A stretch of DNA of 64,000 nucleotides, taken from contig NZ_CP108414.1 in NCBI RefSeq assembly GCF_035978755.1, positions 1,674,001-1,738,000 on the forward strand. The letters run 5' to 3'. Positions 36,683-45,044 of the stretch are shown piece by piece. Each line of letters opens with the position of its first letter. Position 1 is the first letter of the stretch. Source of the stretch: Streptomyces sp. NBC_01298 (GTDB taxonomy: Bacteria; Actinomycetota; Actinomycetes; Streptomycetales; Streptomycetaceae). The notes under the pieces were generated by a model. That model did not search any database and was not told where the DNA came from. It saw nothing but the letters and a program-made list of their open reading frames with translations. The translations under genes were made by a program, and so were the position numbers.

Positions 36683-36829
36683 GAATCCAGCCTCGCCGGC
36701 GTTTGAGGCGCGGGGTCCGGGGCGGAGCCCCGGGATCCTCGGCCGAAGCCAGCCCGCACCCCACCGCACCGAAACGCGTACGGCGGTGCGGACGCCAACC
36801 CCGCAGTGGGTGACGTACGCACCGCCGTA
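36683..36829. repeat. dispersed streptomycete intergenic repeat and terminator hairpin
   Basis: The stretch around 36690-36740 (GCCTCGCCGGCGTTTGAGG, then GGGGTCCGGGGCGGAGCCCC) is a repeat I know from many Streptomyces intergenic regions. A further hairpin pairs 36779-36790 (TACGGCGGTGCG) with 36818-36829. It lies between the convergent Lrp and permease genes and probably ends both transcripts. Confidence 0.7.
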
Positions 36830-36892
36830 TCCCGCGCACGGGCCGGGCAGAGCCCGCTCACCGCACGCCGACCGGGGCCGGGACCAGCCCGG

Positions 36893-38299
36893 TCAGTGCA
36901 CCAGTACCGGATCCGGGGCGGCCGAGGCCGCGCCCTTCTTGGCACCGAGGTGGTTGAAGGCCAGGTTCAGCACGATGGCCACGACGCAGCCGGTGCTGAT
37001 GCCGGAGTCCAGGACGACCAACAGGTCCTCCGGGAAGGCGTGGTAGAAGCCGGGGGCCGCGATCGGGATCAGGCCGATGCCGAGGGAGGCGGCGACGATC
37101 AGGGCGTTCTCGCCCTTCTCCATGGCCGCGCCGGCCAGGGTCTGGATGCCGCTGGCGGCCACCGAGCCGAAGAGGACGATGCCCGCGCCGCCGAGGACCG
37201 GCAGCGGTACGACTCCGATGACGGAGGCGGCGATGGAACACAGGCCCAGCAGGATCAGGATGCCGCCGCCGGCCGCGACGACGAACCGGCTGCGGACCTT
37301 GGTCATGGCGACCAGACCGATGTTCTGCGCGAAGGCGCTGCACATGAACCCGTTGAACAGCGGGCTGAGCGCGCTGCCCAGGGTGTCGGCGCGCAGGCCG
37401 CCCTCGATGGTCTTCGCGTCCGCCGGGCGGCCGACGATCTTGCCCAGCGCGAGGATGTCGGCGGTGGACTCGGTCATGCACACCAGCATCACGATGCACA
37501 TGGAGATGATGGCGGCGACCTGGAACTGCGGCGCCCCGAAGTGGAACGGCGTCGGGAAGCCCACGAAGTCGGCGTTCCTGACGGCGTCGAAGTTCGTCAT
37601 GCCCATCGGCAGCGCTATGAGCGTGCCGGCGACCAGGCCGAGCAGGATGGAGATCTGCTGGAGGAAGCCGCGCAGGAACTTGCGCATCAGCAGGACGATC
37701 GCGAGGGTGACGGCGGCCATGGCGATGTTCTTCATCGAGCCGTAGTCGGTGGCGTGACTGTTCCCGCCCTGCGACCAGTTGAAGGCCACGGGCAGCAGCG
37801 AGACGCCGATGAGGGTGATGACCGTACCGGTGACGACCGGCGGGAAGAACCGCACCAGTTTTCCGAAGTACGGGGCGGCGAAGAAACCGAGGACTCCGGC
37901 GACGATGATCGCGCCGAAGATGATCGGGATGGCGTTGTCGCCCTCGCCCTTGCCGATGGCGATCATCGGGGTCACGCCGGCGAAGGAAACGCCGTTGACG
38001 AAGGGGAGTTTGGCGCCGATCTTCCAGAACCCGAGGGTCTGGAGGAGGGTGGCGAGCCCCGCGGTGAAGAGGGAGGCCCCCATCAGGAAGGCGGTCTCGG
38101 TGGCGGAGAGGCCCACGGCCGGGCCGACGATCATGGGCGGGGCCACGACACCCGCGTACATGGCGGCCACGTGCTGGAGACCGCTGGTGAACATTTTCAG
38201 CGGTGGCAGGGTCTCGTCGACCGGGTGCTTTCCCCCCGGGTCCTGCGAGACCTGCGGTACTGCGACTGCGTCTTTGCGAAACCTGGGCGCCTGGGCCAC
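36893..38299 (-). CDS. nucleobase:cation symporter 2 (xanthine/urate permease)
   Basis: Purine importer of the NCS2 (UraA/UapA-like) family, 468 residues with 12-14 membrane segments. Family motifs include QHVAAMYAGVVAPPMIVG (first segment, about 42-60), PFVNGVSFAGVTPM, the central STADILALGKIVGRP and QNIGLVAMTKVRSR (about 320-345). GTG 38299 has GGAGG five bases upstream; longer in-frame starts up to 38485 lack one. It feeds purine into the catabolic genes that follow on the same strand. Whether it takes xanthine, urate or guanine cannot be told. Confidence 0.88.
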   Translation of the reverse strand: MAQAPRFRKDAVAVPQVSQDPGGKHPVDETLPPLKMFTSGLQHVAAMYAGVVAPPMIVGPAVGLSATETAFLMGASLFTAGLATLLQTLGFWKIGAKLPFVNGVSFAGVTPMIAIGKGEGDNAIPIIFGAIIVAGVLGFFAAPYFGKLVRFFPPVVTGTVITLIGVSLLPVAFNWSQGGNSHATDYGSMKNIAMAAVTLAIVLLMRKFLRGFLQQISILLGLVAGTLIALPMGMTNFDAVRNADFVGFPTPFHFGAPQFQVAAIISMCIVMLVCMTESTADILALGKIVGRPADAKTIEGGLRADTLGSALSPLFNGFMCSAFAQNIGLVAMTKVRSRFVVAAGGGILILLGLCSIAASVIGVVPLPVLGGAGIVLFGSVAASGIQTLAGAAMEKGENALIVAASLGIGLIPIAAPGFYHAFPEDLLVVLDSGISTGCVVAIVLNLAFNHLGAKKGAASAAPDPVLVH

Positions 38300-38601
38300 G
38301 GCTTCCTCCGAACTGTTTAACACGCCGGCAGGGACGTGATGTGTCTGGGAGGTGATGCGAAAGCTGTGCGAGTCGAGCCTGTATGGAGTTGTGGTGCTGC
38401 GAATGCTTGTCCCAAGGGGTGCGGAAACGATTCGCCCGAGTCGTTCCACGCAAGGGCGGCAGAGGGCCGCCGGTAAGGAAGTCAAAGAGGGCTGGAGGTG
38501 CCGTAGCAGTGGCGCGGTACACGAGCCGCGGGGCCGGTGGCACGATTCACCGCTCCCGGGGCGCCCTCGGAAAAACCTCGGGCGCTACCCGGGAACAGCT
38601 G

Positions 38602-38657
38602 CCGCGGACCCCGCTCGGGTCCGCGGCCGCCGGCCGGGGGCCGTCCCCCCCGGCCGG
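38602..38657 (-). terminator. double hairpin after the deaminase gene
   Basis: CCGCGGACCC pairs with GGGTCCGCGG (38602-38626, 5-base loop), followed by CCGGCCGGGGG with CCCCCGGCCGG (38630-38657). Both lie just past the deaminase stop on the minus strand. The rest of the 369-base gap up to the permease start (38300-38601) shows nothing that I can assign apart from the permease promoter side. Confidence 0.8.
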
Positions 38658-38668
38658 ACTCCGTGGGA

Positions 38669-40072
38669 TCAGGCCTGCGCGGAGATCCGCGCCAGGCGCT
38701 GGGCCTCTTCGCGCGTGGACACCGCGATGGCGTCCTCGTCGGCGAAGAGCAGACGGTTGTTCTCGACGATCTGCTTGCCGTTGACGAACGACGCGGTGAC
38801 CGGGGCCGCCGCACCGAAGACCAGCGCCGTGACCGGGTCGGCGATCGAGGAGTGCAGGAGGGTGTTCAGGTTCCAGAGCACCAGGTCGGCGCACTTGCCG
38901 ACCTCCAGCGAACCGATGTTCGAGGCGCGGCCGAGGACCTGGGCTCCACCGAAGGTACCGAGGCGCAGGGCCTGACGGGCGTTGAGCGCACGCTCGCGGT
39001 GGACCGGGTTCAGGCGGTTGATCAGCAGCGCGTTGCGCAGCTCGGTGTGCAGCTCACCGGACTCGTTGGAGGCGGTGCCGTCCACGCCGAGGCCGACCGG
39101 GACACCGGCGGCGAGCATGTCCGGGACGCGGGCGATGCCGGCGGCCAGACGGGCGTTGGAGGACGGGCAGTGCGCGACACCGGTCTTGGTACGGGCGAAC
39201 GCGGCGATGTCGGAGTCGTTCATGTGGACGCTGTGCGCCATCCACACGTCCTCGCCGAGCCAGCCGGTCGACTCGAAGTAGTCGGTCGGGCCCATGCCGA
39301 ACAGTTCCTTGCAGAACTGCTCTTCCTCGACGGTCTCCGAGCCGTGCGTGTGCATGCGCACACCCAGGCGGCGGGCCATCTCGGCGCCCTGCTTCAGCAG
39401 CTCGGTGGAGACCGAGAAGGGGGAGCAGGGGGCGACGGCGACCTGGGTCATCGCGTCGAAGGAGGCGTCGTGGTACTTCTTCACGGTCGCCTCGGTGTCC
39501 GCGAGGGCACCTTCGAGGGTCTCGACCGCGTGGTCCGGCGGCAGGCCGCCGTCCTTCTCGCTGCGGTCCATGGAGCCGCGGGCGAGGGTGAAGCGGACGC
39601 CCATCTCGGACGCGGCGCGGATGATCGACCCGGAGAGGTCGCCCGAGCCCTTGGGGAAGACGTAGTGGTGGTCCATCGCGGTGGTGACGCCACCCTTGGC
39701 CATCGCGGCGAGGGAGCCCTGCGCGGCCGTGAACGTCATCTGCTCGTCGATGCGCGCCCACGTCGGGTACAGCGCGACCAGCCAGTTGAAGAGGTTGTGG
39801 TCGGTGGCCAGACCACGCGTGATCCACTGGTAGAAGTGGTGGTGCGTGTTGACCAGACCGGGGGTCACGAGGTGCCCGGTGCCGTCGATGCGGCGGACGA
39901 CGTTCTCGAGGTTCGCGGGGGCCTTGCCCGCACCGACGAACTCGATCTTGTTACCGGCGAGCACCACGTGACCCGAGGCGTACTCGGTGTCGTTGGCGTC
40001 GACGGTCGCAATCGCACAGTTTTCGATGACGATGCGCTCTACGGCGCTGTCATTGGCTGCCGATGCTGCCAT
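38669..40072 (-). CDS. 8-oxoguanine/guanine deaminase-like amidohydrolase
   Basis: Zinc amidohydrolase of 467 residues in the 8-oxoguanine deaminase branch. The metal motif is TPGLVNTHHHFYQ (about residues 60-72), with His in RMHTHGSETVEEE (about 235), AHSVHMNDSD (about 265) and Asp in GLGVDGTASNES (about 320). NTHHHFYQ and the following W fit 8-oxoguanine deaminase better than classical GuaD. The product, urate from 8-oxoguanine, feeds the uricase encoded next on the strand. ATG 40072 has GAGG seven bases upstream; a start at 40108 has none. Confidence 0.85.
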   Translation of the reverse strand: MAASAANDSAVERIVIENCAIATVDANDTEYASGHVVLAGNKIEFVGAGKAPANLENVVRRIDGTGHLVTPGLVNTHHHFYQWITRGLATDHNLFNWLVALYPTWARIDEQMTFTAAQGSLAAMAKGGVTTAMDHHYVFPKGSGDLSGSIIRAASEMGVRFTLARGSMDRSEKDGGLPPDHAVETLEGALADTEATVKKYHDASFDAMTQVAVAPCSPFSVSTELLKQGAEMARRLGVRMHTHGSETVEEEQFCKELFGMGPTDYFESTGWLGEDVWMAHSVHMNDSDIAAFARTKTGVAHCPSSNARLAAGIARVPDMLAAGVPVGLGVDGTASNESGELHTELRNALLINRLNPVHRERALNARQALRLGTFGGAQVLGRASNIGSLEVGKCADLVLWNLNTLLHSSIADPVTALVFGAAAPVTASFVNGKQIVENNRLLFADEDAIAVSTREEAQRLARISAQA

Positions 40073-40204
40073 GGGACTTCCTCGTGCTTTCAGTGGCGGT
40101 GCGGGCACGGCAAAACCCAGGGGATTTGAGTGCCGGAGCCGGGGGCCTTGACAGCTGACAGTACTGCCGCCCCGTGTGGTGCGTCCGGGTGCCGATTCAG
40201 GAAG

Positions 40205-40219
40205 TTCAAAAGTGTTGAA
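40205..40219. promoter_or_regulatory. degenerate copy of the TCAACA palindrome upstream of the deaminase gene
   Basis: TTCAA-AAGTG-TTGAA, two bases shorter than the copies at uraD and catalase but keeping the right arm AAGTGTTGA of the uraD copy. It lies about 135 bases upstream of the deaminase start. Confidence 0.35.
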
Positions 40220-40282
40220 AAGTACCGACAGGTGTCGCGCCGCCCCGGGGCCACTGCGGAGCCCCGGGACGCGCGTGCCACA

Positions 40283-41206
40283 TCAGAGGTTGGTCATGTC
40301 CACGGGGATCTGGGCGTCTACGCCGTCGCGGAGGACCGTCGCCTCGATCAGACCGTAGGGACGGTCCGCGGCGAAGTACACCTCGTTGTCGTTCTTGAGA
40401 CCGAAGGGCTCGAGGTCGACGAGGAAGTGGTGCTTGTTCGGGAGCGAGAAGCGAACCTCGTCGATCTCCGAACGGTGGTTGATGATGCGCGAACCCATCT
40501 GGTACAGGGTCTGCTGCAGCGACAGGGAGTAGGTCTCCGCGAAGGCCTGGAGCATGTGCTTCCGGGTCTCGGCGTAGGACTTCTCCCAGTTGGGCATCCG
40601 CTGCTCGTCATCCGACCAGTTGAAGCGCCAGCGAGCCGAAACCTGGGTGGCCAGGATGCGGTCGTAGGCCTCCTTCAGCGTCGTGTACTTGTCCTTCACG
40701 TAACCCCAGAACTCGGAGTTCGTGGAGTTCATGACGACCAGGTCCTTGAGGCCGGAGATGACCTCCCAGTTCTTGCCGTCGTACGTGATCTGGGTGACGC
40801 GGGTCTCCATGCCCTCGCGGACGAAGGAGTGGTTCACCTCGTCGGAGCCGATGAACTTGGAGTTCGCGTCCGAGGTCGCGATCCGGGACCAGGAGTACTC
40901 CTCGATCCGGATGCGGGCCTTCTGGATCGGCTCCTGGCTGTTGACGAACCAACGCGCCAGGTGGATGCCGAACTGCTCGGCGGACTCGATGCCGTACTCC
41001 TTGGCGAACGCGTACACCGTGTTCTTGGTGGTGTCCGTCGGCAGGACGTTGGCGTTCGAGCCGGAGTAGTGGACGTCGTCCATGTCGCCGGAAAGGGCGA
41101 CCGAGACGTTCAGGTCCTTGATGTGGTGGGTGTCGCCGTCCCGCGTGATCTTGACTACGCGGTTCTCTGCTTTGCCGTACTGGTTCTGGCCCAGAATGGT
41201 GGCCAT
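40283..41206 (-). CDS. pucL: uricase (urate oxidase)
   Basis: Cofactor-free oxidase that turns urate, O2 and water into 5-hydroxyisourate and H2O2. The 307-residue protein has the two T-fold halves. The catalytic Thr-Asp pair is in NANVLPTDTTKNTVYAFAKE (about 52-70), with NSTNSEFWGYVKD (about 160) and RWRFNW (about 190). It lacks a peroxisomal tail, as expected in bacteria. It begins one base after the uraH stop, so uraD-uraH-pucL form one operon. The gene is also called uox. Confidence 0.95.
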   Translation of the reverse strand: MATILGQNQYGKAENRVVKITRDGDTHHIKDLNVSVALSGDMDDVHYSGSNANVLPTDTTKNTVYAFAKEYGIESAEQFGIHLARWFVNSQEPIQKARIRIEEYSWSRIATSDANSKFIGSDEVNHSFVREGMETRVTQITYDGKNWEVISGLKDLVVMNSTNSEFWGYVKDKYTTLKEAYDRILATQVSARWRFNWSDDEQRMPNWEKSYAETRKHMLQAFAETYSLSLQQTLYQMGSRIINHRSEIDEVRFSLPNKHHFLVDLEPFGLKNDNEVYFAADRPYGLIEATVLRDGVDAQIPVDMTNL

Positions 41207-41207
41207 G

Positions 41208-41615
41208 CTAGCTCCCTCGGTAAACGGAGTAGCCGAACGGGTTGAGCAGCAGCGGTACGTGATAGTGCTCGCCCGGGTTCACCGCGAAGGTGATGGTTAC
41301 CTCGGGGAAGAACGCACCGCTGTCCCTTACGCGGGGGGCGTCCTGCTGTGCCTCGGCGGCTTGCTTCTTGGAACTGTGCTTACTCACGAAATACGTCTCG
41401 GTCTCGAAGTCGAGGCGCACGTGGGTGGTGCCCTCCGGCAGCGCCGGCAGGTCCTTGCAGCGCCCGTCGACATCGGTGGCGGATCCGCCCAGGGCCGCCC
41501 ACTCGCCGCCCAGACCCGTACGGGCCGACAGGGAGATCGCGACGCCTTCGGCGGGCTTTCCGATGCTGGTGTCCAGGATGTGCGTGGACACCGACGCGGT
41601 GGTCTCAGTGCTCAT
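41208..41615 (-). CDS. uraH: hydroxyisourate hydrolase
   Basis: Transthyretin-fold enzyme of 135 residues that hydrolyses 5-hydroxyisourate to OHCU. The N-terminal signature THILDTSIGKPAEGVAI (about 11-27) and the C-terminal YSVYRGS tetrapeptide are diagnostic, and GEHYHVPLLLNPFGY is complete. A 20-residue insert rich in Lys/Ala (SKHSSKKQAAEAQQDAPR, about 82-100) is longer than in most relatives. Second gene of the operon. Confidence 0.95.
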   Translation of the reverse strand: MSTETTASVSTHILDTSIGKPAEGVAISLSARTGLGGEWAALGGSATDVDGRCKDLPALPEGTTHVRLDFETETYFVSKHSSKKQAAEAQQDAPRVRDSGAFFPEVTITFAVNPGEHYHVPLLLNPFGYSVYRGS

Positions 41616-41623
41616 GCTGGGTC

Positions 41624-42139
41624 TTACGCTCCTTCTACGGTTTCCACGAGACGGGTCAGGCGAATCCGGTTGATCTTGACGAGCTCGCCACGAGCGATTT
41701 CCCGCTCCTGTTCCGGCGAGTTCTCGATCCGGACCTTGACCGCGTCCCGCATGAACTCACCGGTCGCACCGGTGGCGCAGATGAGGAAGACGTGGCCGAA
41801 CTTCTCCTGGTACGCCAGGTTCAGTTCGAGGAGCTCGGTCTTGAGCTCCTCCGAGGCACCGGCCATGCCGCGCTGCTCGCGGGCGGAGGTCGGGTCTCCC
41901 GGCTTCGGCCGGCCGATCGGCGCGTGGCCGCCCATCGCCTCGCCCAGGTCCTCCGCGGTGAGCTCGGCCATGGCGGCCTCGTTCGCGGAGAACAGGGTGT
42001 CGACGGTGGTGAAGGGGCGCTGGGCGAGCAGCTTGCTGCCCCATGCCGAGCTGGCACACACCTCGTGCAGCTCGGCCGTGGCCTCGCTGTCGTCCAAGGC
42101 GTTGAACCGGGTAAGACCCGGGGTCGGACTCGAAGTCAC
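41624..42139 (-). CDS. uraD: OHCU decarboxylase
   Basis: Decarboxylates 2-oxo-4-hydroxy-4-carboxy-5-ureidoimidazoline to S-allantoin. The 171-residue protein has LTRFNALDDSEATAELHEVC at the start, the catalytic His in GGHAPIGRP (about residue 71) and YQEKFGHVFLICATGATGEF (about 115), all standard. GTG 42139 has GGAGG six bases upstream. First gene of uraD-uraH-pucL, read from the promoter at 42182-42211. Confidence 0.93.
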   Translation of the reverse strand: MTSSPTPGLTRFNALDDSEATAELHEVCASSAWGSKLLAQRPFTTVDTLFSANEAAMAELTAEDLGEAMGGHAPIGRPKPGDPTSAREQRGMAGASEELKTELLELNLAYQEKFGHVFLICATGATGEFMRDAVKVRIENSPEQEREIARGELVKINRIRLTRLVETVEGA

Positions 42140-42181
42140 GGTAGGCCTCCGTGGCCTGTTGTTGCTTTGACGGGCTGCGCA

Positions 42182-42222
42182 TAGCTAACGCCCTCGACAA
42201 CACGGCGTCAACACTTTGTTGA
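42182..42222 (-). promoter_or_regulatory. uraD promoter with TCAACA-N3-TGTTGA palindrome
   Basis: On the minus strand TTGACG (42206-42211), 18 bases, TAGCTA (42182-42187). The perfect palindrome TCAACA-CTT-TGTTGA (42208-42222) overlaps the -35. No TTCCG-type box is seen here, so this operon seems to be under the TCAACA-binding factor only. Confidence 0.7.
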
Positions 42223-42240
42223 AACTTCCCGTACACAAAA

Positions 42241-42269
42241 GCCGCCGCCCGGGTGAATTGGGCGGCGGC
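42241..42269 (-). terminator. hairpin after the small HTH regulator gene
   Basis: GCCGCCGCCC (42241-42250) pairs with GGGCGGCGGC (42260-42269). On the minus strand it ends the thiamine-binding-fold/HTH transcript just before the uraD promoter. Confidence 0.85.
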
Positions 42270-42293
42270 TCGTCACGGTGAGTCAATCAGGAT

Positions 42294-42713
42294 TCACTCT
42301 TGGTGGGTCCCGGCGGCCCCTTTGGGGGCCTCACCGGAGCCCTTCGGAGTGCTTGAGTCCCTGTTCAGGTAGTTGTAGACCGTGAAGCGGCTTACGCCCA
42401 GGGCCCCAGCGACCGTTTCCACGCCGTGCCGGACCGAGAAGGCGCCGCGCGCCTCCAGTATCCGTACGACGTCCTGCTTGGACTTCCGGTCGAGCTGGGA
42501 CAACGGTACGCCGTGCCGGCGCTCCAGCGCCGCCAGGATGTGGTCCAGCGAGTCGGAGAGCTGCGGAAGCCGTACGGCCAGCAGGTCCTGACCCTCCCAG
42601 GCGAGCACGACGTCGTCGGGCTGGGCCAGGGACGGATCCATCAGCTCACCGCCCATCGCGTCCACCAGCGGCTTGATCGCCGCGACGAACGGATGATCCC
42701 TGGGCTCGGTCAT
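42294..42713 (-). CDS. small helix-turn-helix protein (HTH_22/DauR-like)
   Basis: Probable DNA-binding regulator of 139 residues. The C-terminal half has RKSKQDVVRILEARGAFSV, then VETVAGALGVSRFTVYNYLN (about 80-117), close to the helix-turn-helix of YheO/DauR proteins. The N-terminal 70 residues (HPFVAAIKPLVDAMGGELMD, VVLAWEGQDLLAVRLPQ) form a small unknown domain in place of the PAS-like part of DauR. It lies directly upstream of the uraD promoter on the same strand and is coupled to the gene before it by an ATGA overlap. Position makes it a candidate regulator of the urate operon. Confidence 0.75.
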   Translation of the reverse strand: MTEPRDHPFVAAIKPLVDAMGGELMDPSLAQPDDVVLAWEGQDLLAVRLPQLSDSLDHILAALERRHGVPLSQLDRKSKQDVVRILEARGAFSVRHGVETVAGALGVSRFTVYNYLNRDSSTPKGSGEAPKGAAGTHQE

Positions 42714-42967
42714 GGCGTGTCCTCCCCGGTCCCGATCACATTGACCTGGAGCGAGACGCGCGTGGCTCCGGCCTCCAGGGAGTGCCGCAGGAGGGCGGCG
42801 ACCGCGGTCAGCACCGCCTCGGACTCCCCCTCGGCCGTGTTGCCGAACGGGCCGACATCCACCGCGTCCAGCTGGGCCGTCTGGATGACCTCGCGAGCGG
42901 CTACGGCATGGGCGGGGGCCTCTTCTAGATCGAAGGGCTCGGTCGTGAACTCCACTCTCAATCGCAC
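42710..42967 (-). CDS. thiamine-binding-fold protein (MTH1187/YkoF-like, DUF77)
   Basis: An 85-residue ferredoxin-like-fold protein: RLRVEFTTEPFDLEEAPAHA, VDVGPFGNTAEGESEAVLTA and ATRVSLQVNVIG match the MTH1187 group, whose members bind thiamine or a related small ligand. The start is uncertain: GTG 42967 gives a compact domain, GTG 43012 would add 15 residues. It is divergent from hyi (about 126 bases) and so shares its operator region; it reads into the small HTH gene. It may be the ligand-sensing partner of that regulator, which is speculation. Confidence 0.65.
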   Translation of the reverse strand: MRLRVEFTTEPFDLEEAPAHAVAAREVIQTAQLDAVDVGPFGNTAEGESEAVLTAVAALLRHSLEAGATRVSLQVNVIGTGEDTP

Positions 42968-43012
42968 GACGCTCAAGCTACCTGGCAGTCCCGACTTTTC
43001 GGGAGGCAGCAC

Positions 43013-43077
43013 TTGACAACCGGGCCGCCCTGCTTGCAGTCTTCCATCAGGCAGAAACTAACTTCCGCAATACGGAA
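43013..43077 (+). promoter_or_regulatory. hyi promoter with paired AllR-type operators
   Basis: TTGACA (43013-43018), 17 bases, then a weak -10 GCAGTC. Directly after it TTCCA-TCAGG-CAGAA (43042-43056) and TTCCG-CAATA-CGGAA (43063-43077), centres 21 bp apart. The second is one of the best copies in the window. Confidence 0.7.
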
Positions 43078-43093
43078 GGAGCGCACACCCCTC

Positions 43094-43927
43094 ATGGGAT
43101 ACACGGACCAGCGCTTCGATGTAAATCTTTCGATCCTCTTCACGGAACTCCCGCTCCTGGAGCGTCCCGCGGCTGCTGCCGCAGCGGGCTTCACGGCGGT
43201 CGAGCTGTGGTGGCCCTGGATCGAGACCCCCACCCCCGCTCAAGAGGAGCTCGACGCCCTCAAGACCGCTCTTGAGGACGCCGGCACCCAGCTGGTGGGC
43301 CTGAACTTCTACGCCGGCCAGCTGCCGGGTCCCGACCGCGGTGCGGTTTCGGTCCCCGGTGAGGAGTCGGAGCGCTTCAACGCCAACATCAACGTGGCTG
43401 CGGACTTCGCCGCCTCGGTCGGCTGCAAGGCGCTGAACGCCCTCTACGGCAACCGCGTCGAAGGCGTGGACCCGGCCGTTCAGGACGAGCTCGCGCTGAA
43501 GAACCTGGTCGTGGCGGCTCAGGCCGCGGACCGCGTCGGCGCGATCCTCCTGATCGAGACCCTCAACAAGCCCGAGTCGCCGCTCTACCCCCTGGTGAGC
43601 GCCCCGGCCGGCATCGAGGTAGTGGACAAGGTGAACGAGGCCACCGGCCTCGGGAACGCCAAGTTCCTGCTCGACCTGTACCACCTGGCGATGAACGATG
43701 AGGACCTCTCCGAGGTCATCGAAAAGTACGCCGCCAAGACCGGACACGTCCAGATCGCGGACAAGCCGGGACGAGGTGCTCCCGGCACCGGCGAGCTGCC
43801 CCTCGAAGAGCTGCTCGACCAGCTCCAGAAGGCCGGCTACCAGGGCTTTGTCGGTCTCGAGTACAAGGCCGCCGACGCCGCCGCCGCCTTCGCGTGGCTG
43901 CCGGCCGAGGCCCGCGCCGCGAAGTAA
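43094..43927 (+). CDS. hyi: hydroxypyruvate isomerase
   Basis: TIM-barrel isomerase of 277 residues that interconverts hydroxypyruvate and tartronate semialdehyde in the glyoxylate-to-glycerate route. Matches include RFDVNLSILFTELPLLERP at the start, AVELWWPW (about 40), LLIETLNKPESPLYPL with the catalytic Glu (about 150), NAKFLLDLYHLAMNDED (about 185) and FVGLEYKAADAAAAF with the second Glu (about 250). ATG 43094 is the first start after GGAAGGAGC; the spacing of about 12 is long. First gene of hyi-glxR. Confidence 0.92.
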   Translation: MGYTDQRFDVNLSILFTELPLLERPAAAAAAGFTAVELWWPWIETPTPAQEELDALKTALEDAGTQLVGLNFYAGQLPGPDRGAVSVPGEESERFNANINVAADFAASVGCKALNALYGNRVEGVDPAVQDELALKNLVVAAQAADRVGAILLIETLNKPESPLYPLVSAPAGIEVVDKVNEATGLGNAKFLLDLYHLAMNDEDLSEVIEKYAAKTGHVQIADKPGRGAPGTGELPLEELLDQLQKAGYQGFVGLEYKAADAAAAFAWLPAEARAAK

Positions 43928-44001
43928 GCGGAAAAGTCCGGGCGAACAGCCAGGCACCAGACGAACTTTTCGTACGAAGCATTAAGAGAAGGACCCTCAT
44001 C

Positions 44002-44892
44002 ATGAGCAACCTCCCCAAGATCGCATGGGTCGGCCTCGGCATCATGGGCTCCCCCATGGCCGAGAACCTCCTGAAGGCCGGCTACTCGGTCACCGGCTTC
44101 ACGCTGGAGCAGGACAAGCTGGACCGCCTCGCCGCGGCCGGCGGCGGCGCCGCCGGTTCGATCGCCGAGGCCGTCAAGGACGCCGACGTCATCATCACGA
44201 TGGTGCCCGCCTCCCCGCAGGTCGAGGCCATCTCCTACGGTGAGAACGGCATCCTCGAGAACGCCAAGTCCGGCGCGCTGATCATCGACATGTCGTCGAT
44301 CACCCCGCAGACCTCGATCGACCTGGCGAAGAACGCCGCCGCCAAGGGCATCCGCGTCATCGACGCCCCGGTCTCCGGTGGCGAGGCCGGTGCCATCGAG
44401 GCCGTCCTGTCGATCATGGTGGGTGGCGAGCAGGCCGACTTCGACGAGGCCCTCCCGATCCTCGAGGCCCTCGGCAAGGTCATCGTCCTGTGCGGCCCGC
44501 ACGGCTCCGGCCAGACGGTGAAGGCCGCCAACCAGCTCATCGTCGCGGTGAACATCCAGGCGTGCGCCGAGGCCGTCGTCTTCCTCGAGAAGTCGGGCGT
44601 GAACCTCGAAGCCGCTCTGGACGTGCTCAACGGCGGTCTGGCCGGCTCCACGGTCCTGACCCGCAAGAAGGCCAACTTCCTGAACCGCGACTTCAAGCCC
44701 GGTTTCCGGATCGACCTGCACCACAAGGACATGGGCATCGTCACCGACGCCGCCCGCAACGTCGGTGCTGCCCTCCCGGTCGGCGCGGTCGTCGCCCAGC
44801 TGGTCGCCTCGCTGCGCGCCCAGGGTGACGGTGGCCTGGACCACTCCGCGCTGCTCCGCGCGGTCGAGCGCCTCTCCGGCGCCCAGATCTGA
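44002..44892 (+). CDS. glxR: 2-hydroxy-3-oxopropionate (tartronate semialdehyde) reductase
   Basis: Beta-hydroxyacid dehydrogenase of 296 residues that reduces tartronate semialdehyde to D-glycerate with NAD(P)H. The Rossmann motif WVGLGIMGSPMAENLLKAG (about 7-25), substrate-binding DAPVSGGEAGA (about 118), the catalytic Lys in GQTVKAANQLIV (about 170) and KDMGIVTDAARN (about 236) are all present. ATG 44002 has AGAAGGA upstream. It follows hyi with a 74-base gap. Confidence 0.95.
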   Translation: MSNLPKIAWVGLGIMGSPMAENLLKAGYSVTGFTLEQDKLDRLAAAGGGAAGSIAEAVKDADVIITMVPASPQVEAISYGENGILENAKSGALIIDMSSITPQTSIDLAKNAAAKGIRVIDAPVSGGEAGAIEAVLSIMVGGEQADFDEALPILEALGKVIVLCGPHGSGQTVKAANQLIVAVNIQACAEAVVFLEKSGVNLEAALDVLNGGLAGSTVLTRKKANFLNRDFKPGFRIDLHHKDMGIVTDAARNVGAALPVGAVVAQLVASLRAQGDGGLDHSALLRAVERLSGAQI

Positions 44893-44957
44893 GCTCCGCT
44901 CGGATAGGCGGCCCCCTCAGCGGGCCGCCACCCGCCCCGCTCGCGGGGCCCTGAGTT

Positions 44958-45017
44958 TCCGGATGGTGCCGGTGCTGACACCTGTCCTGTCGCGCCCAAG
45001 TGCCGGCACCGTCCGGA
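44958..45017 (+). terminator. long-stem hairpin after glxR
   Basis: TCCGGATGGTGCCGG (44958-44972) pairs with CCGGCACCGTCCGGA (45003-45017), 14 of 15, with a 30-base loop. It separates glxR from the catalase promoter. Confidence 0.7.
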
Positions 45018-45044
45018 TCACCTCTCCCTCTCCTTTTCTTTCTT

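Noticed and set aside
38281..38330. TGTTTAACA sequence before the purine permease as a further copy of the TCAACA palindrome
   Set aside because: Arms are in the opposite order (TGTT...AACA), so it is a different sequence and not the same operator.
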